Below are positions 57,644 through 64,000 of a stretch of DNA of 64,000 bases, piece by piece; the stretch's first letter is position 1; every line of letters begins with the position of its first letter. A model generated the notes under the pieces. It worked only from the letters and a program-made list of their open reading frames with translations, was not told the DNA's origin and made no database searches. This DNA comes from Pseudogulbenkiania sp. MAI-1. Lineage in GTDB: Bacteria; Pseudomonadota; Gammaproteobacteria; Burkholderiales; Chromobacteriaceae. A program made the translations under genes and the position numbers. The stretch spans positions 3,807,001 to 3,871,000 of the forward strand of contig NZ_AZUR01000001.1 of the NCBI RefSeq assembly GCF_000527175.1, read 5' to 3'.

Positions 57644-57659
57644 CCCGTTTTCCCAGGCC

Positions 57660-57734
57660 GTCCCTGTAGTTAAATGGATATAACAGCCCCCTCCTAAGGG
57701 GCAGTTCCAGGTTCGATTCCTGGTGGGGGCGCCA
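57660..57734 (+). tRNA. tRNA-Arg (anticodon CCU)
   Basis: 75-nt cloverleaf with encoded CCA. The acceptor stem is GTCCCTG paired with TGGGGGC (including G-T pairs). The anticodon stem GCCCC/GGGGC has loop CTCCTAA (anticodon CCT at 34-36). The T arm is CCAGG-TTCGATT-CCTGG. It begins 17 bp after ispB. Confidence 0.95.
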
Positions 57735-57782
57735 TCTCGCATCACCCGGCCTCCTTACGCCCATCGGATTCCACCACGCCTC

Positions 57783-58166
57783 ATGTACGCCGACATCGAC
57801 CGCACCAGCACCTGGTTCAAGTACAAGGACTCGCTGTGCAGCGACTGCATGGCCAGCTGCTGCACCATGCCGGTCGAAGTGCGCCTCACCGACCTGATCC
57901 GCATCGGCGTGGTGGACGAATTCGAAACCGGCGAGCCGCCCAAGAACATCGCCAAACGCCTGACGAAGCAGGGCGTGATCGAACACTTCAACTTCAAGCG
58001 CGAGCTGTTCACCCTGGCGCGCCGCGCCAACGGCGACTGTCACTACCTCGACAAGCACACCCGACGCTGCACGATTTACGAGCGGCGGCCGGACACCTGC
58101 CGCAACCACCCGCGCATCGGCCCCCGCCCCGGCTACTGCGCCTACCGCAAGAAAACCACCTCATGA
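57783..58166 (+). CDS. YkgJ-family cysteine cluster protein
   Basis: 127 residues with the family cysteine pattern 'CSDCMASCCTMPVEVRLTDL', 'GDCHYLDKHTRRCTIYERRP', 'CRNHPRIGPRPGYC'. It probably binds zinc or an iron-sulfur cluster; the function is unknown. ATG 57783 lies 48 bp after the tRNA. The stop overlaps the VF530 gene by ATGA. Confidence 0.9.
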   Translation: MYADIDRTSTWFKYKDSLCSDCMASCCTMPVEVRLTDLIRIGVVDEFETGEPPKNIAKRLTKQGVIEHFNFKRELFTLARRANGDCHYLDKHTRRCTIYERRPDTCRNHPRIGPRPGYCAYRKKTTS

Positions 58167-58438
58167 GTTCGCCGCAACCGAACAACCCGCTGCACGGCGT
58201 GACGCTGGAGAAAATGCTGAACGAGCTGGTGGCGCACTACGGCTGGGAACGGCTGGGCGCGCTGATCGACATCCGCTGCTTCAACCACGACCCGAGCATC
58301 AAGTCCAGCCTGACCTTCCTGCGCCGCACGCCCTGGGCGCGCGATCAGGTCGAGGCGCTCTACCTGCAGCTCAAACGCACCACCCCTGCTCCCGCCACCG
58401 GCGGCAAGGCCAGCTTCATCAAGCCACGCAAGGGCTGA
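58163..58438 (+). CDS. VF530 family (DUF2132) protein
   Basis: 91 residues matching the VF530 fold consensus closely: 'NNPLHGVTLEKMLNELVAHY', 'INxxCFxxxPSIKSSL'-like 'FNHDPSIKSSLTFLRRTPWA'. The family is proposed to bind DNA; the role is unknown. The Lys-rich C-terminus could contact nucleic acid. Translationally coupled to the YkgJ gene. Confidence 0.93.
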   Translation: MSSPQPNNPLHGVTLEKMLNELVAHYGWERLGALIDIRCFNHDPSIKSSLTFLRRTPWARDQVEALYLQLKRTTPAPATGGKASFIKPRKG

Positions 58439-58453
58439 CCCCGCATCAGACGG

Positions 58454-58488
58454 AAAAACAGCCCGAGCGGCTGACGCGATCGGGCTGT
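58454..58488 (-). terminator. Terminator shared by VF530 and mrcA transcripts
   Basis: The 9-bp stem ACAGCCCGA/TCGGGCTGT (58458-58466, 58480-58488) has TTTTT on the minus side (58454-58458). It lies 60 bp beyond the mrcA stop; on the plus side the T-run is poor. Confidence 0.8.
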
Positions 58489-58547
58489 ATTCCTTATATT
58501 TATTCCAAACCGCTGGGCCGATACCCCGGCCCAATCCAGGCGAACGC

Positions 58548-60935
58548 TCAGAACAGCAGCTCCTTGACGTTCTCCACCGCGTCGCGCGCCGGCGGCGTAC
58601 CCTGCGGGTTCTCACCCTGGGTATCGGGGCCGACACTCTCCTCGTCGGAAGCCGCCGCGCCACCCGGCACGGTACCGGAGTTATCCAGCCGCAACTCGGG
58701 GTTGGTATGCTGGAATTCCTCGTAATAGAACTCGTCGCCACCACGCAAGCCCCCGCCGGTACGCACTACCACCCCTTGCGGCGGCGGCAGATCGATCTCG
58801 GGCGCGCCCTTCAGCGCATTCGCCATGTAGTTGATCCAGATCGGCAGGGCGGCCGTGCCGCCGTAACCGTAGCGCCCCAGGCTGCGCGGCTGGTCATAGC
58901 CGACCCACACCACCGCCGCCAGGTTCGGGTTGAAGCCGGCGAACCAGGCATCGCGGAAATCGCTGGTGGTACCGGTCTTACCCGCCAGGTCCTGCCGCCC
59001 CAGCGTCATGGCGCGGTTGGCGGTGCCGAAGCGCACCACGTCCTTCATCATGCTGGTCATGATGAAGGCGTTACGCGGATCGATCACCTGCGGCGCATTC
59101 TGCCCGGCCACGGTCGGCACGGTCTTGGCCAGCACGCGGCCATTCACGTCCTCGATGCGGTCGATGAAGTAGGAACGGACGCGGAAGCCACCGTTGGCGA
59201 AGGTGGAGTAACCCTCGGCCATCTGCAGCGGCGTGGCCGACCCCGCCCCCAGCGCCATGGTCAGGTAGGCCGGGTGCTGTTTGGCGGCAAAACCGAAGCG
59301 CTGAATGTACTGCTGGGCATAATCGGTACCGATGGCCATCAGCACGCGGATCGACACCAGGTTCTTCGACAGCGCCAAGGCGCGGCGCATCGGGATCATG
59401 CCGGCGAACTTGCCGTCGTCGTTCTTCGGCTCCCAGCGCTGCCCGCCCAAGGCCTGCGGATCGATGCTCAACGGCGCATCGTTGATCAGCGTCGAGGGCG
59501 TGAAACCGCGTTCGATGCCGGCCGAATAGATGAACGGCTTGAAGGTCGAGCCGGGCTGGCGCCAGGCCTGGGTGACGTGGTTGAAGCTGCTGCGGTTGAA
59601 GTCGAAACCACCGACCAGCGACTTGATCGCCCCGGTACGGGTATCGAGCGACACGAACGCCCCCTCCACCTCCGGCATCTGGGCGATGTTCCAGCCCCCC
59701 TTGCTATCCGCCCTCACCCGCACGATGGCCCCCGGCCGCAGCTGCTGGGCCGGGGTCAGCTTGTTGCTCAGCGCACGGCGCGCGAAATCGAGACCACGGC
59801 CGCTCACCGTCGCCACCGCGCCGCCGCGCAGGTAGACCTTGACGGCACGGCCCGAAGCCTCGAGCACCACGCCCGGCTGCAGGTCGCCACTGTCGCGCAG
59901 CTCCGCCAGCGCCTCGTCCAGCGCCTCGATGCGCTCGTCGCCCTCCAGGCCGGACAGATCGACGAAGCCCTCCGGGCCGCGGTAGCTGTGGCGGCGGTCG
60001 TAATCCATCAGGCCGGCGCGCAGCGCGTCGAACGCCCACTGCTGGTGCTGGCTGTCGATGGTGGTGAACACGCGGAACCCCTGCGTATAGGCCTGGTCGC
60101 GATAACGGTCGTACATGGCCTGGCGTACCATTTCCGCCACATACTGGGCCGGCATGCTGGCCTCGGCCCCTTGTCCCGCCAAGTGCAGCTTCTCGGCCAG
60201 TGCGGCGTCGTACTGTTCCTGGCTGATGAAATTCAGCTCGCGCATGCGGCGCAGCACGTACTGCTGGCGCAGCCGCGCCCGTCCCGGGTTCACCACCGGG
60301 TTATACGCCGACGGCGCCTTGGGCAGGCCGGCCAGCATCGCCATTTCCGCGACGCTCAAGTCTTTGATTGCTTTGCCATAATAAGCCTGCGCCGCCGCCG
60401 CGAAACCGTAAGCACGTTGCCCCAGGTAGATCTGGTTGAAATACAGCTCGAGGATCTGGTCCTTCGACAGCGTGTGCTCGATCTTGAAAGCCAGCAAAGC
60501 CTCGTTAAACTTCCGCGTAAAAGTCTTTTCACTGGATAGGAAGAAATTTTTTGCCACCTGCATGGTGATGGTACTGGCGCCGGACCTTGCGTGGCCTGAT
60601 ACGATATTGCCGACGGCAGCACGCATCACTCCGACATAATCGATCCCGCTATGCTGATAAAATCGGTCGTCCTCCGCAGCCAGCACAGCCTGCTTCATCA
60701 GCACGGGCACATCGTGGATGCGCATGAAAGAGCGCCGTTCCTCGCCGAATTCGCCGATCAGCTGACCATCCGCGGCGAACACACGCAGCGGAATCTTCGG
60801 CCGGTAATCGGTAAGGACGTCAAGACTGGGAAGACGCGGATACGTTATGATGATTGCGATTGCCAGGCCTCCGGCCGCCAGAATGGAACCACCAATAAGC
60901 AAACCGGCAAGAATCGCAAAAATTCGTTTAAACAT
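58548..60935 (-). CDS. mrcA: Penicillin-binding protein 1A (bifunctional)
   Basis: About 795 residues. N-terminal membrane anchor ('FAILAGLLIGGSILAAGGLA'). GT51 glycosyltransferase has catalytic Glu in 'LAAEDDRFYQHSGID', 'STITMQVAKNFFLS' and 'ILELYFNQIYLGQRAYG'. The transpeptidase has SxxK 'PGSTFKPFIY', SxN 'LSKNLVSI' and 'AGKTGTTSDFRDAWFAG'. An OB-like insert lies between the two. ATG 60935 is preferred over a TTG two codons earlier. Divergent from pilM, the conserved proteobacterial neighbourhood. Confidence 0.95.
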   Translation of the reverse strand: MFKRIFAILAGLLIGGSILAAGGLAIAIIITYPRLPSLDVLTDYRPKIPLRVFAADGQLIGEFGEERRSFMRIHDVPVLMKQAVLAAEDDRFYQHSGIDYVGVMRAAVGNIVSGHARSGASTITMQVAKNFFLSSEKTFTRKFNEALLAFKIEHTLSKDQILELYFNQIYLGQRAYGFAAAAQAYYGKAIKDLSVAEMAMLAGLPKAPSAYNPVVNPGRARLRQQYVLRRMRELNFISQEQYDAALAEKLHLAGQGAEASMPAQYVAEMVRQAMYDRYRDQAYTQGFRVFTTIDSQHQQWAFDALRAGLMDYDRRHSYRGPEGFVDLSGLEGDERIEALDEALAELRDSGDLQPGVVLEASGRAVKVYLRGGAVATVSGRGLDFARRALSNKLTPAQQLRPGAIVRVRADSKGGWNIAQMPEVEGAFVSLDTRTGAIKSLVGGFDFNRSSFNHVTQAWRQPGSTFKPFIYSAGIERGFTPSTLINDAPLSIDPQALGGQRWEPKNDDGKFAGMIPMRRALALSKNLVSIRVLMAIGTDYAQQYIQRFGFAAKQHPAYLTMALGAGSATPLQMAEGYSTFANGGFRVRSYFIDRIEDVNGRVLAKTVPTVAGQNAPQVIDPRNAFIMTSMMKDVVRFGTANRAMTLGRQDLAGKTGTTSDFRDAWFAGFNPNLAAVVWVGYDQPRSLGRYGYGGTAALPIWINYMANALKGAPEIDLPPPQGVVVRTGGGLRGGDEFYYEEFQHTNPELRLDNSGTVPGGAAASDEESVGPDTQGENPQGTPPARDAVENVKELLF

Positions 60936-60964
60936 GATCAAAATGGGCTTTCGCTGGAAAGCGG

Positions 60965-60994
60965 ATTATAACGTCTTGTAAGACCGCACAAGAC
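60965..60994 (-). promoter_or_regulatory. mrcA promoter with overlapping inverted repeat
   Basis: -10 TATAAT on the minus strand (60970-60965), 30 bp upstream of the mrcA ATG. A perfect dyad GTCTTGT-N8-ACAAGAC at 60973-60994 covers the spacer and -35 area, so it could be an operator for mrcA or the divergent pil operon. Confidence 0.55.
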
Positions 60995-61057
60995 ATAACA
61001 TTGGACCAACGACGCCGCCCAGGCGGGTCGCGACTTCTTAACTTGGGGCCCTCACCG

Positions 61058-62170
61058 ATGCTATCCGACAAACTTGGATTCGGCGCCACATGGTTGAGCC
61101 AAATTGGATTGGGGAAATCCGGCAATGTTCCGCTGCTGGGTCTCGACATCAGCAGCAGCGCCATCAAGCTGGTCGCTCTCTCCCGCTCCGGCAACAGCCT
61201 GCAGATCGACCGTTACGCCATCGAGCCGCTGCCCAAGGAAGCGATCACCGAGGGAAACATCAACAATATCGAAGGCGTGGCCGAGGCGATCCGCCGCGCC
61301 TGGCAGCGCCTGGGCAGTCCGAGCCGCAACGTCGCCGTCGCCATTCCCACCACCATGGCGATCTACAAGAAAATCCTGGTGCCGGCCAGCCAGGCGGGCG
61401 ATCTTGAAGAACTGGCCGAAACCGAGGCCAACCAGATCATTCCCTTCCCGCTGGAAGAGGTCAACCTCGATTACCAGATCCTCGGGCCCTCGCCCGCCAG
61501 CGTCGACGACCTGGAAGTCCTGCTGTGCGCCGCCCGCAAGGAAAAGGTCGAGGAACGGGTGGCGGCGGCGGAAATGGCCGGGCTCAAGGTCAAGATCGTC
61601 GACGTCGAGTCCTTCGCCATGCTGACGGCCTTCGAACAGATCCAGCAGCACCTGCCGGAACAAGGCCACAACCAGACCTTCGCCCTGTTCGATATCGGCA
61701 GCAGCAAGCTGCACTGCAGCGTACTGCGCAACGGCCAGCAGATCTACTTCCGCGAACAGGCCTTCGGCGGTCAGCAGTTGACCCGCGACATCCAGCGCCG
61801 CTACGGCATCTCCTTCGACGAGGCCGAAGCCGGCAAACGCGCCATGACGCTGCCGGACGGCTACGAGTCGGAACTGCTGCACCCCTTCGTCGACGCGCTG
61901 GCGCAGGAAATCCAGCGCGCCCTGCAATTCTTCTACACCACGGTCAGCGTCTCGCAGTACCTACGGGTCGACTACATCCTGCTGGCCGGCGGCTGCAGCA
62001 TGCTGACCGGGCTGGACGACACCGTGGCCGCACGCACCCAGATCAGCACCATGATCGCCAACCCCTTCACCACCATGGTGCAGTCCTCCTCGATCCGTCT
62101 GAAGGAACTGCTGCTCGACGCGCCTTCGCTGCTGGTCGCCTGCGGCTTGGCCCTGAGGAGGTTCGACTGA
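61058..62170 (+). CDS. pilM: PilM, type IV pilus actin-like assembly ATPase
   Basis: About 370-residue cytoplasmic FtsA/actin-like protein of the PilMNOP alignment complex. ATPase motifs are 'LLGLDISSSAIKLVALSRSG', 'FALFDIGSSKLHCSVLRNG' and 'DYILLAGGCSMLTGLDD'. ATG 61058 begins just before the conserved start. The stop overlaps pilN by TGATG. It leads the pil operon, divergent from mrcA. Confidence 0.95.
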   Translation: MLSDKLGFGATWLSQIGLGKSGNVPLLGLDISSSAIKLVALSRSGNSLQIDRYAIEPLPKEAITEGNINNIEGVAEAIRRAWQRLGSPSRNVAVAIPTTMAIYKKILVPASQAGDLEELAETEANQIIPFPLEEVNLDYQILGPSPASVDDLEVLLCAARKEKVEERVAAAEMAGLKVKIVDVESFAMLTAFEQIQQHLPEQGHNQTFALFDIGSSKLHCSVLRNGQQIYFREQAFGGQQLTRDIQRRYGISFDEAEAGKRAMTLPDGYESELLHPFVDALAQEIQRALQFFYTTVSVSQYLRVDYILLAGGCSMLTGLDDTVAARTQISTMIANPFTTMVQSSSIRLKELLLDAPSLLVACGLALRRFD

Positions 62171-62754
62171 TGATACGCATCAACCTGCTCCCGCACCGCG
62201 AACAGAGCAAGGAAGCTCACCGCCACCGCTTCCAGATCCTGCTGGTCGGCGCCATCGTCACCGCCGGGCTCATCGTCGCCTCGAGCTACCTGGTGCTGGA
62301 CAGCCGCATCGGCCATCAGCAGCATCGCAATCAGTACCTGCAGGACGCGATCGCCAAATTGGACGGCCAGATCAAGAAGATCGAGGGGCTCAAGAAAGAG
62401 CGCGACGACCTGCTGGCCCGCAAACAGCTGGTCGAACAATTGCAGCAAGGCCGCAACGAGGCCACCCACATCTTCGACCAGCTGGTACGACAGACCCCGG
62501 ACGGCGTCTACTTGCGCGACTTCAAGCAGAACGGCCGCAGCTTCGATGTGGCCGGTTACGCCTTGTCCGGCGCACGCGTATCCAACTACATGCGCACCCT
62601 GGCGCAATCCACCACGTTCAACGCCCCCGCCCTGGTCGAGGTCAAGGCCGCCATCGTCAACAACCAGCGCGTCAGCGAGTTTACCCTGCGGCTGGGCATG
62701 AAGGGGCCGGAGCAAGCCGCCCCCGCCACGGACAAAAATGGAGCCCGGCCATGA
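62170..62754 (+). CDS. pilN: PilN, type IV pilus inner-membrane alignment protein
   Basis: 194 residues. The cytoplasmic tail 'MIRINLLPHREQSKEAHR' contains the INLLPxR motif that inserts into PilM. One membrane helix ('ILLVGAIVTAGLIVASSYLV') is followed by a coiled coil and a periplasmic ferredoxin-like domain. Start overlaps pilM by one base and stop overlaps pilO by ATGA. Confidence 0.95.
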   Translation: MIRINLLPHREQSKEAHRHRFQILLVGAIVTAGLIVASSYLVLDSRIGHQQHRNQYLQDAIAKLDGQIKKIEGLKKERDDLLARKQLVEQLQQGRNEATHIFDQLVRQTPDGVYLRDFKQNGRSFDVAGYALSGARVSNYMRTLAQSTTFNAPALVEVKAAIVNNQRVSEFTLRLGMKGPEQAAPATDKNGARP

Positions 62755-63389
62755 CGCTCGACGAATTGCGCAACCTCGACCCAAAAGACATGCCGAACTG
62801 GCCGCTGCCGGCCCAGGCCGGCGCCCTGGTGTTCCTGATCGGCCTGATCGTCTTCCTCGGCTATTACCTGGTGCTGGGCGACCAGCTCGACGAACTCGAC
62901 AGCGCCCAGCGCCAGGAAGAGCAGCTCAAGCAGACCTATCTCGACAAAAAGCGCCAGGCCATCAACCTCGAGGCACTGGAGCAGCAACTGGCCGAGATCC
63001 AGCGCTCGTTCGGCGCCCTGCTCAAGCAGTTGCCCAGCAAATCCGAAATGGAATCGCTGCTGACCGAGATCAACCAGGCCGGCATCGGCCGCGGCCTGCA
63101 GTTCGAACTGTTCCGCCCCGGTGGTGAAATCAAGTCGGCGGAAATGGCCGAACTGCCCATCAGCATCCGCCTCAGCGGCAACTACAAGGAACTGGCCTCC
63201 TTCGTCAGCGACGTCGGCCAGCTCTCCCGGATCGTCACACTGGGCGACATCAAGCTCTCGCCGCTGGACGCCCGGGCCAACCCGACGGCCAGCCCACGCC
63301 TGAGCATGGAAGCCACGGCCAAGACCTACCGCTCGCTGGAGCCCGAAGAGCGCATCGCCGCCATCAACCAGAAAGAGGCCAAGAAATGA
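62751..63389 (+). CDS. pilO: PilO, type IV pilus inner-membrane alignment protein
   Basis: 212 residues. 'LRNLDPKDMPNWP' N-terminus, a single helix 'ALVFLIGLIVFLGYYLVLG', a coiled coil ('LEALEQQLAEIQRSFGALLK') and a periplasmic core ('ISIRLSGNYKELASFVSDVG'). Heterodimer partner of PilN. Overlaps both neighbours by four bases. Confidence 0.95.
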   Translation: MTLDELRNLDPKDMPNWPLPAQAGALVFLIGLIVFLGYYLVLGDQLDELDSAQRQEEQLKQTYLDKKRQAINLEALEQQLAEIQRSFGALLKQLPSKSEMESLLTEINQAGIGRGLQFELFRPGGEIKSAEMAELPISIRLSGNYKELASFVSDVGQLSRIVTLGDIKLSPLDARANPTASPRLSMEATAKTYRSLEPEERIAAINQKEAKK

Positions 63390-63901
63390 GCAAATCCGGC
63401 TTCTTGGGCCTGCTGCTGCTCCTGACCGGCTGCGGCAGCGGCGCCACCGATGACCTGGACCGCTGGATGAACGAAGCGGGCAAGGGCCTGGCCGGCCAGA
63501 TCGACCCCATCCCCATGGCCCAGCCGTACCAGCCCTTCGTGTACCAGGCCTTCGATCTGCGCGACCCGTTCGACCCGCAAAAGCTGTTGACCGCCAAACG
63601 GCAGAACAGCGCCAACGCCCCGGATTTCGACCGCCCGCGCGAGACGCTGGAAAACTACGATCTGGACAAGCTGAAGATGGTCGGCATCCTCAAACGCGGC
63701 GGCGTGACCTACGGACTGATCCGTTCCCCGGAGGGCAGCATCTACCGGGTGCAGCCCGGTAACTTCATGGGTCCCAATTTCGGGCTGATCAAACGCATCA
63801 CCGAAACCGAAATCGAGTTGGCCGAAACGGTGGAAGACCTGAACGGCGAATGGGTACAGCGCACGACGACCATGTACCTCGTAGAACAAGGGCAGAAATA
63901 A
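63386..63901 (+). CDS. pilP: PilP, type IV pilus lipoprotein
   Basis: 171 residues. Lipobox 'LLLLLTGC' near residue 16, an unstructured N-terminal region that contacts PilNO, then the PilP beta domain ('LDKLKMVGILKRGGVTYGLI', 'YRVQPGNFMGPNFGLIKRIT'). It links the inner-membrane complex to the PilQ secretin. The stop overlaps the pilQ start (TAATG). Confidence 0.95.
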   Translation: MSKSGFLGLLLLLTGCGSGATDDLDRWMNEAGKGLAGQIDPIPMAQPYQPFVYQAFDLRDPFDPQKLLTAKRQNSANAPDFDRPRETLENYDLDKLKMVGILKRGGVTYGLIRSPEGSIYRVQPGNFMGPNFGLIKRITETEIELAETVEDLNGEWVQRTTTMYLVEQGQK

Positions 63902-64000
63902 TGAACAAGCACGCCATCAAACTGCTATCCGGCATCGGGCTGGCGCTCTCTTTCACGCTGGTCCATGCCGGCGTGGCCATTACGGGGATCAACGTCAGCA
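63901..64000 (+). CDS. pilQ: PilQ secretin, 5' end only
   Basis: The first 33 codons are in the window: signal peptide 'HAIKLLSGIGLALSFTLVHA' followed by 'GVAITGINVS', the start of an AMIN-type domain. Position after pilMNOP and the one-base overlap identify it as pilQ. The rest lies outside the window. Confidence 0.85.
   Translation, partial: MNKHAIKLLSGIGLALSFTLVHAGVAITGINVS

Overview
The window is high-GC DNA with tightly packed genes. Gene content points to a denitrifying betaproteobacterium, most likely of the order Neisseriales (Chromobacteriaceae-like). It carries a clade I nitrous oxide reductase locus beside a RegBA/PrrBA redox regulator pair, a type IV pilus pilMNOPQ operon divergent from mrcA, and the rplU-rpmA-obgE / ispB arrangement. 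The species cannot be fixed from sequence alone.

Layout. 38-685 is an AlkB repair dioxygenase. 723-10130 (minus) is a five-gene type I restriction-modification operon, hsdM-hsdS-SIR2-AlbA/RecG-like-hsdR. Every junction in it overlaps, so two probable accessory defence genes sit inside the unit. A 579-bp leader with hairpins and a helix-turn-helix remnant lies upstream of it. 10710-12338 is an acyl-CoA synthetase. 12438-23465 is a redox and denitrification block: regA-regB (minus), nosR-nosD-nosF-nosY-nosL (plus), a two-gene toxin-antitoxin-like pair, a cytochrome c (minus), and nosZ under its own perfect FNR-type box. 23551-27218 (minus) holds a rhodanese and a QseBC/PmrAB-like two-component system with cytochrome b561 and PepSY genes.

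27329-29289 is a tandem Pho-box array followed by a metallophosphoesterase and a glycosyltransferase. The pair matches the PlcP/Agt phosphate-starvation lipid-remodelling pathway. 29860-33076 is a pirin-pirin-DoxX operon divergent from a LysR regulator. 33254-41557 has fpr, a MITE-like element, an EF-G paralogue, a broken C39-like peptidase gene, xthA, eptA and prlC. 41769-48278 has a gamma-carbonic anhydrase, a YncE-like propeller, a Met-rich periplasmic protein, a chemoreceptor, tpx and small metabolic genes.

48332-54547 (minus) is a four-gene SMC-kleisin-TOPRIM locus of the Wadjet/MksBEFG kind (JetA-B-C-D order). It begins 30 bp downstream of obgE in the rplU-rpmA-obgE cluster. 56672-58438 has ispB, tRNA-Arg(CCU), a YkgJ-type protein and a VF530 protein. 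58548-64000 has mrcA divergent from pilM-N-O-P and the first 100 bases of pilQ.

The most interesting points are the SIR2 plus AlbA genes inside the type I RM operon, the Wadjet-like locus directly behind obgE, the Pho-box-driven lipid-remodelling pair, the toxin-antitoxin-like pair inside a rearranged nos locus, and several short unexplained elements (a MITE-like repeat, microprotein candidates and structured intergenic DNA). All functional calls come from reading motifs. No database search was run.
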